Positions 56,080-64,000 of a stretch of DNA of 64,000 nucleotides are shown here, one piece after another (the stretch's first letter is position 1; each line of letters starts with the position of its first letter). A program made the position numbers and the translations under genes. The notes under the pieces are model-generated. The model saw only the letters and a list, made by a program, of their open reading frames with translations. It was not told the DNA's origin and searched no databases. The DNA lies in contig JAHJGM010000011.1 in NCBI GenBank assembly GCA_018824305.1, positions 1 through 64,000 on the forward strand, given 5' to 3'. Source of the stretch: a bacterium (GTDB taxonomy: Bacteria; Campylobacterota; Campylobacteria; Campylobacterales; Sulfurimonadaceae).

Positions 56080-57311
56080 TCTATTCCTTTCATTGTATTA
56101 TCTCTTGTTTCATACTGGTCTACGACTTTGGCTACTACCAAGTCCGAAGTCACGTTGAGTGAAGTCCGACACATATCGAGTATGCGATCTACCGCGATGA
56201 TAAGTGCCATATATTCTACAGGCAACCCTAACTGGTTAAGTATCACGACCATCATCACAAGCGATGCACTCGGAAGCGCTGCGACACCAACACTGAGCGC
56301 CACGACCGTGATAGCAAGCAGAAGCTGATCGCTAAAACTAAGCGTCACGCCTGCCATATTCGCTATATATAAAACTGCTACGCTTAGATATGCCGCCGTT
56401 CCGTCCATGGAAACCGTAGCACCTAAAGGAAGCACGAACGAAGCGGTCTTGGCATCCACGTCCCCGTCCTCTTCTACGACACGCATCGAGATAGGAAGGG
56501 TTGCGGCGGAAGATGCTGTCGAAAATGCCATAATGCTTGCTTCGCGTACATCCAAGAGGTAACGGTAAGGATTGACTCTCCCAAAAAATGCAAGCACTGC
56601 AGGCAGAGTGACGATCCCATGAAAAAGGATCACTCCGATGACCATAAGCAGATATTTCCACAGACCTATTACGACCTCTATACCCTGATCGGCTATGACA
56701 TAAGAGATAAGGCTAAAAACACCGATAGGTGTAAGGAGAATGACCCACTCCGCCATTTTCAGCATCACTTCGCTGACTGAGGTAAAAAAATCAAGCATTG
56801 GTTTTTGCTGCTCATGTTTGAGATAAAGCGATGCGACTCCAAAAAGGATGGCAAAGACAATGATCTGCATCATAGCACCCTCACTGAGAGACTTAAAAAT
56901 ATTTACCGGAATGAAACTGAGGATCATCGATGAGAAAGAAAAAGGTGCTATCTGCGCCGCTGTAGTATAACTCAGACCTTCGTGAGAGACCCTTTCACCG
57001 ATCTGAAATATATTCATAGCTGTAATTGCGGCGATCACGGCAAGTGCAGTAGTCATAAGGTAAAGTCCTATCGTCTTTAGACCTATTCTTTTGAGATGTT
57101 CTAGTGAACCAAGACCTAAGATGGCAGTATAGATACTGGCAAACACAAGTGGTACGACCAACATCTTTAAAAAGTAAACAAAAGCGGTGCCTATTAGTTT
57201 TTGCTTGAGAGCTAGTTCAGGAAGAAAGGAACCAAACAGCACCCCTAAGAGTATCCCGACTATCACTAACTTGTTTGTAGAGGCATGTTTCTTTATCTTT
57301 TTTATCATCAC
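56076..57311 (-). CDS. dicarboxylate/amino acid:cation symporter (DAACS)
   Basis: A 411-residue transporter of the glutamate/aspartate family with about eight helices, the hairpin STASSAATLPISMRV and the transmembrane NVTSDLVVAKVVDQY region with the Asp-rich RILDMCRTSLN motif. Substrate (glutamate, aspartate, succinate or malate) cannot be decided. First of three coupled genes. Confidence 0.9.
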   Translation of the reverse strand: MMIKKIKKHASTNKLVIVGILLGVLFGSFLPELALKQKLIGTAFVYFLKMLVVPLVFASIYTAILGLGSLEHLKRIGLKTIGLYLMTTALAVIAAITAMNIFQIGERVSHEGLSYTTAAQIAPFSFSSMILSFIPVNIFKSLSEGAMMQIIVFAILFGVASLYLKHEQQKPMLDFFTSVSEVMLKMAEWVILLTPIGVFSLISYVIADQGIEVVIGLWKYLLMVIGVILFHGIVTLPAVLAFFGRVNPYRYLLDVREASIMAFSTASSAATLPISMRVVEEDGDVDAKTASFVLPLGATVSMDGTAAYLSVAVLYIANMAGVTLSFSDQLLLAITVVALSVGVAALPSASLVMMVVILNQLGLPVEYMALIIAVDRILDMCRTSLNVTSDLVVAKVVDQYETRDNTMKGIE

Positions 57312-57333
57312 CCTTCTTTATGATCTTATTGTC

Positions 57334-58482
57334 TCATGAGAGTCTGTCTCTGTAATCCTCGTAACCAAACTCTTTTATGATATCGAGTCTACCATCTTTT
57401 CTTAAAATCGCCAAAGAGGGAAGCTTGATGCCGTTAAAAGTGGTATTTTTTACAAACGTGTAGTGGATCTGATCTTCAAAGATGATCTTGTCGCCTACAT
57501 GTAAAGGCTCATCAAACGAATAATCTCCCATGATATCCCCAGCCAAGCAGGTATTTCCGCCAAATCTATAGGTATGTTTCTTCTCTCCCGCTTCTCCTGA
57601 GAACCTTACATCCGCACGGTAAGGCATCGCAAGAGTATCTGGCATGTGTGCTTCTGCAGAAGTATCAAGGATGGCTACATCCATACCGTTATGAACGATA
57701 TCAAGTACGGTAGCTACCAAATAACCCGTCTGCCAACCCACAGCCTCTCCCGGTTCAAGATAGACATCTATGTCGTTATGTCTGGCTTTGAACTCTTTTA
57801 TCACCTCTATAAGGCGTTCTACGTCATAATCTTTACGTGTGATATGATGACCGCCGCCAAAGTTGATATATTTCATCCCGTCGATGTATTTTCCAAACTT
57901 CTCTTCAAAAGCACCGAGGACACCCTCTAATGCATCGACGTTCTGCTCACAAAGGGCATGGAAATTGAGTCCGTCTATATGTTCCAACACGCTCTCGTCA
58001 AAGTTTGCAAGTGTCGTACCTAGACGACTGTAAAGTCCGCAAGGGTTGTACATATCTGCCGGAGATGATGAGAACTCGGGATTTATACGGATAGAGATTG
58101 AGATATTTGGATTTATAGACAGAACTCTCTCTTTAAAACGCATCAGCTGTGAAGGTGAATTAAAGACGATATGGTCAGATATCGAAGCGATCTCATCGAT
58201 ATCCTCGTCTTTAAAAGCTGGAGAATAAGTATGAACCTCTTTTTTTGGGTCAAACTTTTTAAATTCTTCATACGCCAGCTTCGCTTCATGCAGTCCGCTT
58301 GAAGTACAGCCGTGAAGGTATCTGCTCACAAGGTCAAATGTAGACCACATCGCAAAACCTTTGAGTGCCAAGATCACTTTTGCCCCGCTCTCTTGCTGTA
58401 CACGGTCTAAGAGTTTTAAATTATTTTCTAAAAGCTGTTCTTCACAGACATAGCAGGGAGTTTTTATATTTTCTATATTCAT
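57334..58482 (-). CDS. nspC: carboxynorspermidine decarboxylase NspC
   Basis: PLP decarboxylase completing the carboxyspermidine or carboxynorspermidine route to polyamines. The 382 residues have the PLP-Lys in LALKGFAMWS, a GLNFHALCEQ stretch, GGGHHIT and the CXXXD-like LEPGEAVGW. Its partner, the dehydrogenase, is 3 kb away at 61082, so the window holds both enzymes. Confidence 0.93.
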   Translation of the reverse strand: MNIENIKTPCYVCEEQLLENNLKLLDRVQQESGAKVILALKGFAMWSTFDLVSRYLHGCTSSGLHEAKLAYEEFKKFDPKKEVHTYSPAFKDEDIDEIASISDHIVFNSPSQLMRFKERVLSINPNISISIRINPEFSSSPADMYNPCGLYSRLGTTLANFDESVLEHIDGLNFHALCEQNVDALEGVLGAFEEKFGKYIDGMKYINFGGGHHITRKDYDVERLIEVIKEFKARHNDIDVYLEPGEAVGWQTGYLVATVLDIVHNGMDVAILDTSAEAHMPDTLAMPYRADVRFSGEAGEKKHTYRFGGNTCLAGDIMGDYSFDEPLHVGDKIIFEDQIHYTFVKNTTFNGIKLPSLAILRKDGRLDIIKEFGYEDYRDRLS

Positions 58483-58516
58483 TATTCATCTACTTTTTAT
58501 TGAAATTGTATCATTT

Positions 58517-59266
58517 TTATTTTATCTTATTTATAAGATTCGGGTAACGGTTTGCAAGTTTGACGAATTCTGTCTCAAGCTGCATTCCCCACTGGTTTTC
58601 ATTTCGTTTTACCATCTCCAAAAATGCTATGCGTCTTTTAACGAAGTGCAAGTACAAGATCATGCTGACAATGGCCGCATAAAGGCACCAAAGCGATGTC
58701 AGAGCATAAGGCGTGATCCAGAAGACCAGATTTATCCCTATGAGGTTCAGCCATCCAAAAAGACGGATGGAGATATCTCGACTCAGCAGTAGTGCCCCGC
58801 AGGTCGTAATCACATAGATGACTCCAACAAGATGATTATCCGTTGAAGGATTGAGGTAAGAAAGCAGGTGATTTTTGATAGTCACACTCGTAGGTTGAAT
58901 ACTTAGTCCCCATAATGTATATAACGAGAGGATCGCACCCATAAACATCAACACTGCGATAATATTTTTTCTCATCCCTTTTGGTTCGATAAGCCAGATT
59001 GCCAAAGGCACAAGAAACTGCAAAAGCCCCTGAGCATAAAAGACAAAGATCGACTCAGCCATATCCAGTGCTCTTGGTCCGATATAGCCGTATACTCCAA
59101 GCCACACAAATCCTTGAGTAAACTCATGGAGTGCAAAAAGCAGCGGCAGACTCGCAAAGACGACCTCGTTTGGAGAGCTTACTTTACGCAACGTCCTGAT
59201 GCCGACTACGCCGATGATGAAAGAAAAAATGAAATTAAAGAGTGCAAAATACAAAGGTGTGTACAA
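58517..59266 (-). CDS. multispanning membrane protein, DUF6629-like
   Basis: A 249-residue protein with about seven hydrophobic helices and a basic cytosolic C terminus. A TTG at 59266 is the only plausible start (AAGG 5 nt upstream); the ribosome site lies in a 7-bp hairpin (59266-59285). The pattern (FASLPLLFALHEFTQGFVWLG) resembles DUF6629 proteins. Function unknown. Confidence 0.7.
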   Translation of the reverse strand: MYTPLYFALFNFIFSFIIGVVGIRTLRKVSSPNEVVFASLPLLFALHEFTQGFVWLGVYGYIGPRALDMAESIFVFYAQGLLQFLVPLAIWLIEPKGMRKNIIAVLMFMGAILSLYTLWGLSIQPTSVTIKNHLLSYLNPSTDNHLVGVIYVITTCGALLLSRDISIRLFGWLNLIGINLVFWITPYALTSLWCLYAAIVSMILYLHFVKRRIAFLEMVKRNENQWGMQLETEFVKLANRYPNLINKIK

Positions 59267-59285
59267 AAGAGCCTTACAGCTCTTT
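59266..59285. repeat. hairpin over the TTG start region
   Basis: AAAGAGC, 6 nt, GCTCTTT: a perfect 7-bp inverted repeat covering the ribosome site and start of the membrane protein at 58517. Confidence 0.5.
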
Positions 59286-59426
59286 CACCCAACGAAAAAG
59301 ATTTTGTTTACATATATAAGTCTGTATGTTCATCTATTCTACTTATTTGACTAAATTTACCGAAATTGTATCATTTTTATTTCATTAAAAATATTATATG
59401 TTAAAATAAAAAAAACAAGGGGTGTT

Positions 59427-60191
59427 ATGAAAAAACTTATTTTAATCTCTGTCATGTTAAGTACAGTATTGTTTGCGGGAATGTCGTCTAGTGAATATAA
59501 AGCTCAAAAAGCTTTGGATAATTTGGATTGTGAGTTTGAGGATTGTCCAAAAGAACCTCAGGTAAAGATAATCGAAAAGACCGTCATAGTAGAAAAACCC
59601 GTGATCGTCGAAAAAGAGGTAGTTAAAGAGGTTCCTGTATATAAAGAACAGCCGACCGTTGAAAAAGCATCACCAAAACAGGATGTCGCGACAAGCGATA
59701 TCACGTTTAACAAAGCTTTCTTTGATATCCATACAAACTCTCAGGCTCCGATTCAAGACTATATATCATTTTCGCCAGGAAAATCTTTTGATATCTACAT
59801 GTTTACCGATAGCGTTAATAAAGTAAAAGTAACTGCCGATGCATACATCTACGGAAATGTCTTGGTTCCGGATTCGATCACGACAGATGATGTTTACATG
59901 TACGTAGGAGAAAAATACAATTATGAAACTTGGTACTGGAAAAAACATATCGCATATAACAATGGTCAGGTTCAAGAATCTGATTATGCTTTAGCAAAAG
60001 TACAAAAAGACAACAAGGGAAGAAGATATGTCGCCTATAAAATATCTATCCACCTTTATGAGCCATGGCGTCTTAAAACAGCAGAGGAAAATGTCAATCC
60101 AAACACTTTTTTCTTTAAAATGGCACCGAATGTAAGAGGATTTAAAAGCCAGTTTTTACCGGCAGAGATCTATATCAACAACGAAGGTTAA
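59427..60191 (+). CDS. exported protein with KEK-type repeat, unknown
   Basis: A 254-residue protein with a signal peptide (about 1-17, cut after LFA), a Cys pair (CEFEDC), then a charged repeat (EKTVIVEKPVIVEKEVVKEV) and a beta-rich C-terminal domain (about 85-254). A strong AAGGGG ribosome site precedes the ATG. The repeat resembles a rigid linker from the membrane to a surface domain. No family recognised. Confidence 0.75.
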   Translation: MKKLILISVMLSTVLFAGMSSSEYKAQKALDNLDCEFEDCPKEPQVKIIEKTVIVEKPVIVEKEVVKEVPVYKEQPTVEKASPKQDVATSDITFNKAFFDIHTNSQAPIQDYISFSPGKSFDIYMFTDSVNKVKVTADAYIYGNVLVPDSITTDDVYMYVGEKYNYETWYWKKHIAYNNGQVQESDYALAKVQKDNKGRRYVAYKISIHLYEPWRLKTAEENVNPNTFFFKMAPNVRGFKSQFLPAEIYINNEG

Positions 60192-60192
60192 T

Positions 60193-60206
60193 GAGCCATT
60201 TGGCTC
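60193..60206 (+). terminator. short hairpin after the exported protein gene
   Basis: GAGCCA, 2 nt, TGGCTC followed by TTTGACTTTTC; starts 2 nt after the stop. The stem is short, so this is a moderate call. Confidence 0.4.
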
Positions 60207-60246
60207 TTTGACTTTTCTATCTCATCATTATCCGTAATCTATTGTT

Positions 60247-61077
60247 TTACGATGCGTAAGCTTCTCTTATTCTCTTTGAGACGGTGCGAAAATGTCCACT
60301 GCTTAATTTCATATCGTTTTCTATGATTGAACAGGCTTTTTCTATAGAATCCTCGGTCAACACCTCTTTTAGGTTGATCGCCGTCCTTACGACATGTATT
60401 GCATGAACATACTCTTGCAGTTTAGCATCGAATTCTTTGTTATCTGAATCTAGAGCTTTTAATATTTCTGTATAAAGAGGTTCAAGATTCCAATGCTCAA
60501 ACAGCATTGCGCTTAATGCATATGAGGTCGTGTCCAAAAACTCTCGTTCAAACTCATGGATATTGCCACATCCCAAAAAGCCTTTTCTGTAAACCTCTAA
60601 GTAATCACTTTTTACAAGTTCTTCTGCAATTATAAGTTTCCCCGATTCCATGATCAAAGCAAGCAATGATAAAAGATGGGTTTCTCGTAGATTGATCTTT
60701 GCGTACCATTGCATCATCAATGAACTTTGCAACACACACATCTCATTAAATTGCGTATTATTAAGTCCGTAGATCGCAGTATCGGCTCCGAGTTGAAGAC
60801 CGATCGCGTAGTGTAAGATAAGTGAATAAGTCTTTTCCGCTCCGCAGACCATAACGGCATGAGCGATGGAGGAGATCCTCTGTGAGAATCCGTAATAAGG
60901 GGAATTTACTATTTTTAAGATATTTGCGGACAGCATAATATCCGCTTCAATGATCTTCACGAGCTTTTTTGTATTGACATTTTCAATGCCGCTGACATAA
61001 AGAGCTTGCATGTTGTTCACGACATCGGACAAAGGCGGCATCTTATCAATATTTTTAACCAAGCTCTCGTATGTCAT
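60247..61077 (-). CDS. HDOD-domain signalling protein
   Basis: A 276-residue all-helical protein with the HDOD domain (about 10-210): MPPLSDVVNNMQAL, LVKIIEADIMLSANILKIVNSPYYG and AHAVMVCGAEKTYSL. HDOD proteins lack the HD metal catalytic pair and act in signalling or stress response. It lies 4 nt after the dehydrogenase gene, probably in one transcript. Confidence 0.88.
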   Translation of the reverse strand: MTYESLVKNIDKMPPLSDVVNNMQALYVSGIENVNTKKLVKIIEADIMLSANILKIVNSPYYGFSQRISSIAHAVMVCGAEKTYSLILHYAIGLQLGADTAIYGLNNTQFNEMCVLQSSLMMQWYAKINLRETHLLSLLALIMESGKLIIAEELVKSDYLEVYRKGFLGCGNIHEFEREFLDTTSYALSAMLFEHWNLEPLYTEILKALDSDNKEFDAKLQEYVHAIHVVRTAINLKEVLTEDSIEKACSIIENDMKLSSGHFRTVSKRIREAYAS

Positions 61078-61081
61078 GATA

Positions 61082-62257
61082 TTACATCTCCATAATTTTC
61101 CATGGAAGACCTTGAGTATTCATCTCTTCCATAAACGGATCCGGATCCATCTGTTCCATGTTAAACACACCTTTTCCGCTCCAGATACCTTTGAGCATAA
61201 GTTTCGCACCGATCATCGCAGGAACACCTGTCGTGTAAGATACGCCTTGGCTTTTTGTCTCAGCGTAGCACTCTTCATGGTCTTTTACCTGATAGATATA
61301 TATCTTGCGTTTTTTACCGTCTTTAATACCCTCGGCAAGAATACCGATGTTCGTCTTGCCTTTTGTACGTGCACCTAAACTTGCCGGATCAGGAAGCAAT
61401 GTTTTTAAGAACTCGATAGGAATGATTTTCATCCCTTGGTGTTCTACTGGCTCGATTCCAAGCATACCGACGTTTTGTAAGACTTCCATATGTTTGATGT
61501 AGCTTTGTCCAAATGTCATAAAGAATCTAATTCGTTTAAGACCTTTGATATTTTGAACTAATGACTCCATCTCTTCATGGTAAAGAAGGTAAGAGTCTTT
61601 AGGCCCTACTTCAGGATAATCCCACACCTGCATGATCTCCAAAGGTTTTGTCTCTATCCATTTACCGTTTTCCCAGTAACGCCCATTCGCACTTACTTCA
61701 CGAAGATTAATCTCAGGATTGAAGTTCGTTGCAAATGCATAACCGTGGTCACCTGCATTACAGTCAAGGATATCGATAGTATGGATCTCGTCAAAGTAGT
61801 GTTTTTGAGCGTAAGCACAAAATACGTTTGTCGCACCCGGATCAAAACCGCTTCCAAGAAGTCCCATGATCCCCGCTTCTTTAAACTTAGCATCTCTTTC
61901 CCATTGGAGTTTGTACTCGAATTTCGCTTCATCGGGATGTTCATAGTTTGCAGTATCAAGATATGGTGTATTTGTTGCGATACATGCATCCATAATAGCT
62001 AGATCTTGGTAAGGAAGTGCAACATTGATGACGATATCTGCGCCCACTTCCTTGATAAGTTTAATGACCTCTTGTGTTTTATCGGCATCAACAGTGGTAA
62101 TCTCGATTGCACCGCTAAGTTCCTCTTGAATTGTTTTACATCTGCCTAGTGATCTACTTGCAAGTACGATGCGGCCAAATACATCTTTATTCATTACACA
62201 TTTGTGCGCTACAACGCGACCTACTCCACCAGCACCTATTATCAAAGTTGTTGCCAT
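61082..62257 (-). CDS. carboxynorspermidine synthase (saccharopine dehydrogenase family)
   Basis: A 391-residue NADPH-dependent dehydrogenase with the Rossmann IIGAGGVGRVVAHKC at the start, then GLLGSGFDPGATNVFCAYA and a C-terminal domain with GLPWKIMEM. This is the carboxy(nor)spermidine-forming enzyme that condenses aspartate semialdehyde with a diamine. With NspC it makes spermidine or norspermidine without SAM-derived aminopropyl groups. Confidence 0.92.
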   Translation of the reverse strand: MATTLIIGAGGVGRVVAHKCVMNKDVFGRIVLASRSLGRCKTIQEELSGAIEITTVDADKTQEVIKLIKEVGADIVINVALPYQDLAIMDACIATNTPYLDTANYEHPDEAKFEYKLQWERDAKFKEAGIMGLLGSGFDPGATNVFCAYAQKHYFDEIHTIDILDCNAGDHGYAFATNFNPEINLREVSANGRYWENGKWIETKPLEIMQVWDYPEVGPKDSYLLYHEEMESLVQNIKGLKRIRFFMTFGQSYIKHMEVLQNVGMLGIEPVEHQGMKIIPIEFLKTLLPDPASLGARTKGKTNIGILAEGIKDGKKRKIYIYQVKDHEECYAETKSQGVSYTTGVPAMIGAKLMLKGIWSGKGVFNMEQMDPDPFMEEMNTQGLPWKIMEM

Positions 62258-62303
62258 ATCTATTCCCTATAAAAATATTCTATAAAATTATAACATTATA
62301 ACT

Positions 62304-63053
62304 TTACAATTTTGAACTAAATTTCTCTTTTGCATCCTGATATCCAAGTTCAAATAGTTTATCAAAATGATTAAAAGAAAAAATACTGTAATCCAATAAC
62401 TTTTTGGAAGTTATATAGATGTCACAATTCACCTTTGCCTCAAAACTGTCCCTATACATACTGATATATAAAACCCTTTTTATATAACTGAAGATGCTGT
62501 CTTTTACCTCGCTTTGATATATGGGATGAAGATTGACCCCGACTAGCTCAAAAGGAAATGACTTCAAAGGCTGTATCGGTATATGATCGATAAATCCGCC
62601 ATCAGCCAGTTTGTATCCGTTATATTTTACGGGTGCAAATATCGGGACAAGTGCCGAAGATGCAAAACACAGAGTCTTTAGATCACCGCTGTCGAAATAG
62701 ATGTTTTTACCGCTGTTGATATCGATCGCTGTCACAAAAAACGGTATCTCAAGATTTTGAATATTTTTCTTTAAAACCAAGCGGTCTAATATCTTGGCAT
62801 TTGTGTCTATACTATAGATGGATTTTCTGAAAAAATTAAAGCTAAACACCTTTTTAAACTCTTTGGATTTAAAGATGGCTAGCTGTTCTTTTGCACTCAC
62901 GCCGCTTAACCAGCTCGCACCTATGACAGCCCCGATGGATGTGGCACTGATCGCGTTTACATGTATATCGTTTTCTTCTATGAACTGTAAGACTCCCAAA
63001 TGGTAAGCACCGCGCGCCGCACCGCCTGAAAGGGCTAATGTTATCTCTCTCAT
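62304..63053 (-). CDS. patatin-like phospholipase
   Basis: A 249-residue lipid hydrolase of the patatin family with oxyanion Gly-rich loop SGGAARGAYHLG, nucleophile Ser in ATSIG (about residue 39; GxSxG has Ala in place of the first Gly) and the Asp dyad in ADGGFIDH. I start at 63053, overlapping the LpxH-like stop as ATGA; an in-frame ATG at 63065 is possible. Confidence 0.88.
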   Translation of the reverse strand: MREITLALSGGAARGAYHLGVLQFIEENDIHVNAISATSIGAVIGASWLSGVSAKEQLAIFKSKEFKKVFSFNFFRKSIYSIDTNAKILDRLVLKKNIQNLEIPFFVTAIDINSGKNIYFDSGDLKTLCFASSALVPIFAPVKYNGYKLADGGFIDHIPIQPLKSFPFELVGVNLHPIYQSEVKDSIFSYIKRVLYISMYRDSFEAKVNCDIYITSKKLLDYSIFSFNHFDKLFELGYQDAKEKFSSKL

Positions 63054-63787
63054 CTGTCCAACCAATGTATGATCTCGAAACTGCCGTCAAAATTTTCTGC
63101 GACTGCCGTACATGATTCTACCCAATCGCCGCAATTTAAGTATTCTACCGTATCTATACTTTTGATCTCCGCTTTATGGATATGTCCGCAGATAACACCG
63201 TCATAATCATTTCTCTTTGCGTGTTCAGCCAAAATGTCTTCAAAGTTGGTAATAAAACTGACCGAGCTTTTGACATTGTCTTTGACATATTTTGAAAGTG
63301 ACCAATGTTTTTTTATGCGAAACAGCTTTCTAAGGGTGTTTATATGATGGTTGAGATACAGCGTAAAGTCATAACCGATATCGCCAAGGATCGCCAGCCA
63401 TTTTTTTGTCATCGTGATACTGTCAAAAAAGTCGCCGTGTGTCACAAGATATCTTTTCCCATTGATGGCATGATAATCCATCTCGTTGGATATCTCAAAG
63501 TTATCGCCTAAAAAAAGAGGAATGAACTCTCTTAAAAACTCATCATGATTGCCTGTGATGTAGTGGACTTTTGTACCTTTGCGGGCTTTGCGAAGGATTT
63601 TTTGGATGACATCAGAGTGAGACTGATCCCATTTGAATTTTCGCTTGATAGCCCAGCCGTCTATGATGTCACCGACAAAAATCAGGTTTTCAGACTCTAC
63701 ATCTTTGAGAAAATCTAAAAACAGTTCAGCCTGAGAAAAACGTGTTCCTAAGTGGATATCTGATACAAATACGGTTTTATAATTCAT
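63050..63787 (-). CDS. LpxH-like UDP-2,3-diacylglucosamine diphosphatase family
   Basis: A 245-residue calcineurin-type phosphoesterase with the metal motifs DIHLGTRF, GDIIDGW, GNHDEF, THGD and GHIHKAE. LpxH proteins cut UDP-2,3-diacylglucosamine in lipid A synthesis; LpxH2-like paralogues also occur, so the lipid A role is inferred. Coupled to the patatin gene. Confidence 0.88.
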   Translation of the reverse strand: MNYKTVFVSDIHLGTRFSQAELFLDFLKDVESENLIFVGDIIDGWAIKRKFKWDQSHSDVIQKILRKARKGTKVHYITGNHDEFLREFIPLFLGDNFEISNEMDYHAINGKRYLVTHGDFFDSITMTKKWLAILGDIGYDFTLYLNHHINTLRKLFRIKKHWSLSKYVKDNVKSSVSFITNFEDILAEHAKRNDYDGVICGHIHKAEIKSIDTVEYLNCGDWVESCTAVAENFDGSFEIIHWLDR

Positions 63788-63880
63788 GTCGGGATTTTAC
63801 ATCCCAATTATTACATATAAGTAACAATCTCAAAAATATAAATGCCCCTTACGATATAATCCCGTACCAAGGATAAAAAA

Positions 63881-64000
63881 ATGATAGAAATACCGAATTT
63901 TAAAAATATCGAGATATACAATATCGTATGTGACTATAATGGAACTATTGCCAAAGACGGCAAAGTATTACCTCAGATAAAAGCACTTTTTCAAGAGCTG
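63881..64000 (+). CDS. HAD-family protein, partial (runs off the window)
   Basis: The first 40 residues of a gene cut by the window edge. The opening VCDYNGTIAKDGKV carries a HAD motif I (DxxGT). AAGGATAAAA precedes the ATG. Resembles soluble P-type ATPase-like phosphatases, but the rest is out of view. Confidence 0.65.
   Translation, partial: MIEIPNFKNIEIYNIVCDYNGTIAKDGKVLPQIKALFQEL

Overview
The window reads as chromosomal DNA of a free-living Campylobacterota (Epsilonproteobacteria), most like Sulfurimonas/Sulfuricurvum. The genome is AT-rich and gene-dense, with many 1-14 nt gene overlaps. Typical epsilonproteobacterial genes include the long DapD, a short-LID adenylate kinase, NspC plus a carboxynorspermidine synthase, a FlgF/FlgG pair behind a sigma-54-type promoter, and ORF order that, as I recall it, resembles Campylobacter jejuni in several blocks (nadK-recN-tatD-LysM transglycosylase-rlpA-kdsC-lptC-lptA-engB, and hemL-cytochrome-folD-lepB). 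No rRNA, tRNA, CRISPR, insertion sequence or prophage was seen, and no stretch over 300 bases lacks a gene.

Layout. 1-8.7 kb (minus): envelope and maintenance run (nadK, recN, tatD, lytic transglycosylases, hisB, kdsC, lptC, lptA, engB, acetyltransferase). 8.8-12.7 kb: P-type cation ATPase, a GNAT and a DUF2156 protein. 12.8-19.4 kb: a compact molybdate locus on the minus strand: an OprD-like porin, two tandem-Mop proteins, modA, modD, modB, a TauE/SafE permease and modC. A good TTGACA/TATACT promoter precedes the porin, and two ModE-type palindromes lie at and below its start. 19.5-26.6 kb: aspS, two unrelated-type adenylate kinases flanking a small membrane protein, a MoCF-domain protein, small accessory genes, dapD. 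26.6-34.5 kb: a miniature flagellar rod-like protein, an NlpC/P60 lipoprotein, an S24 repressor, a leuD-leuB-TPR-purU-trmL operon, and flgFG. 34.6-49.8 kb: rpoD with a co-translated unknown, hemL, tonB-like gene, citE-like gene, cytochrome c, folD, lepB, M50 protease, rpiB, apt, trpB, pepA, ychF. 49.8-64 kb: a GAF-PAS-GGDEF-EAL protein, YgiQ-type radical SAM, an IscU-like/ferritin-like pair with hairpins between them, symporter, nspC, unknown membrane and secreted proteins, HDOD protein, carboxynorspermidine synthase, patatin, LpxH-like phosphoesterase, and the start of a HAD protein.

The two observations I rate highest are (1) the molybdate locus, which joins an outer-membrane porin and a TauE/SafE permease to ABC uptake under an apparent ModE-type operator, and (2) a dispersed perfect palindrome, TACATGTA, found at least 21 times by eye where about two are expected, mostly inside genes. 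All calls are from reading the sequence; no database search was possible.
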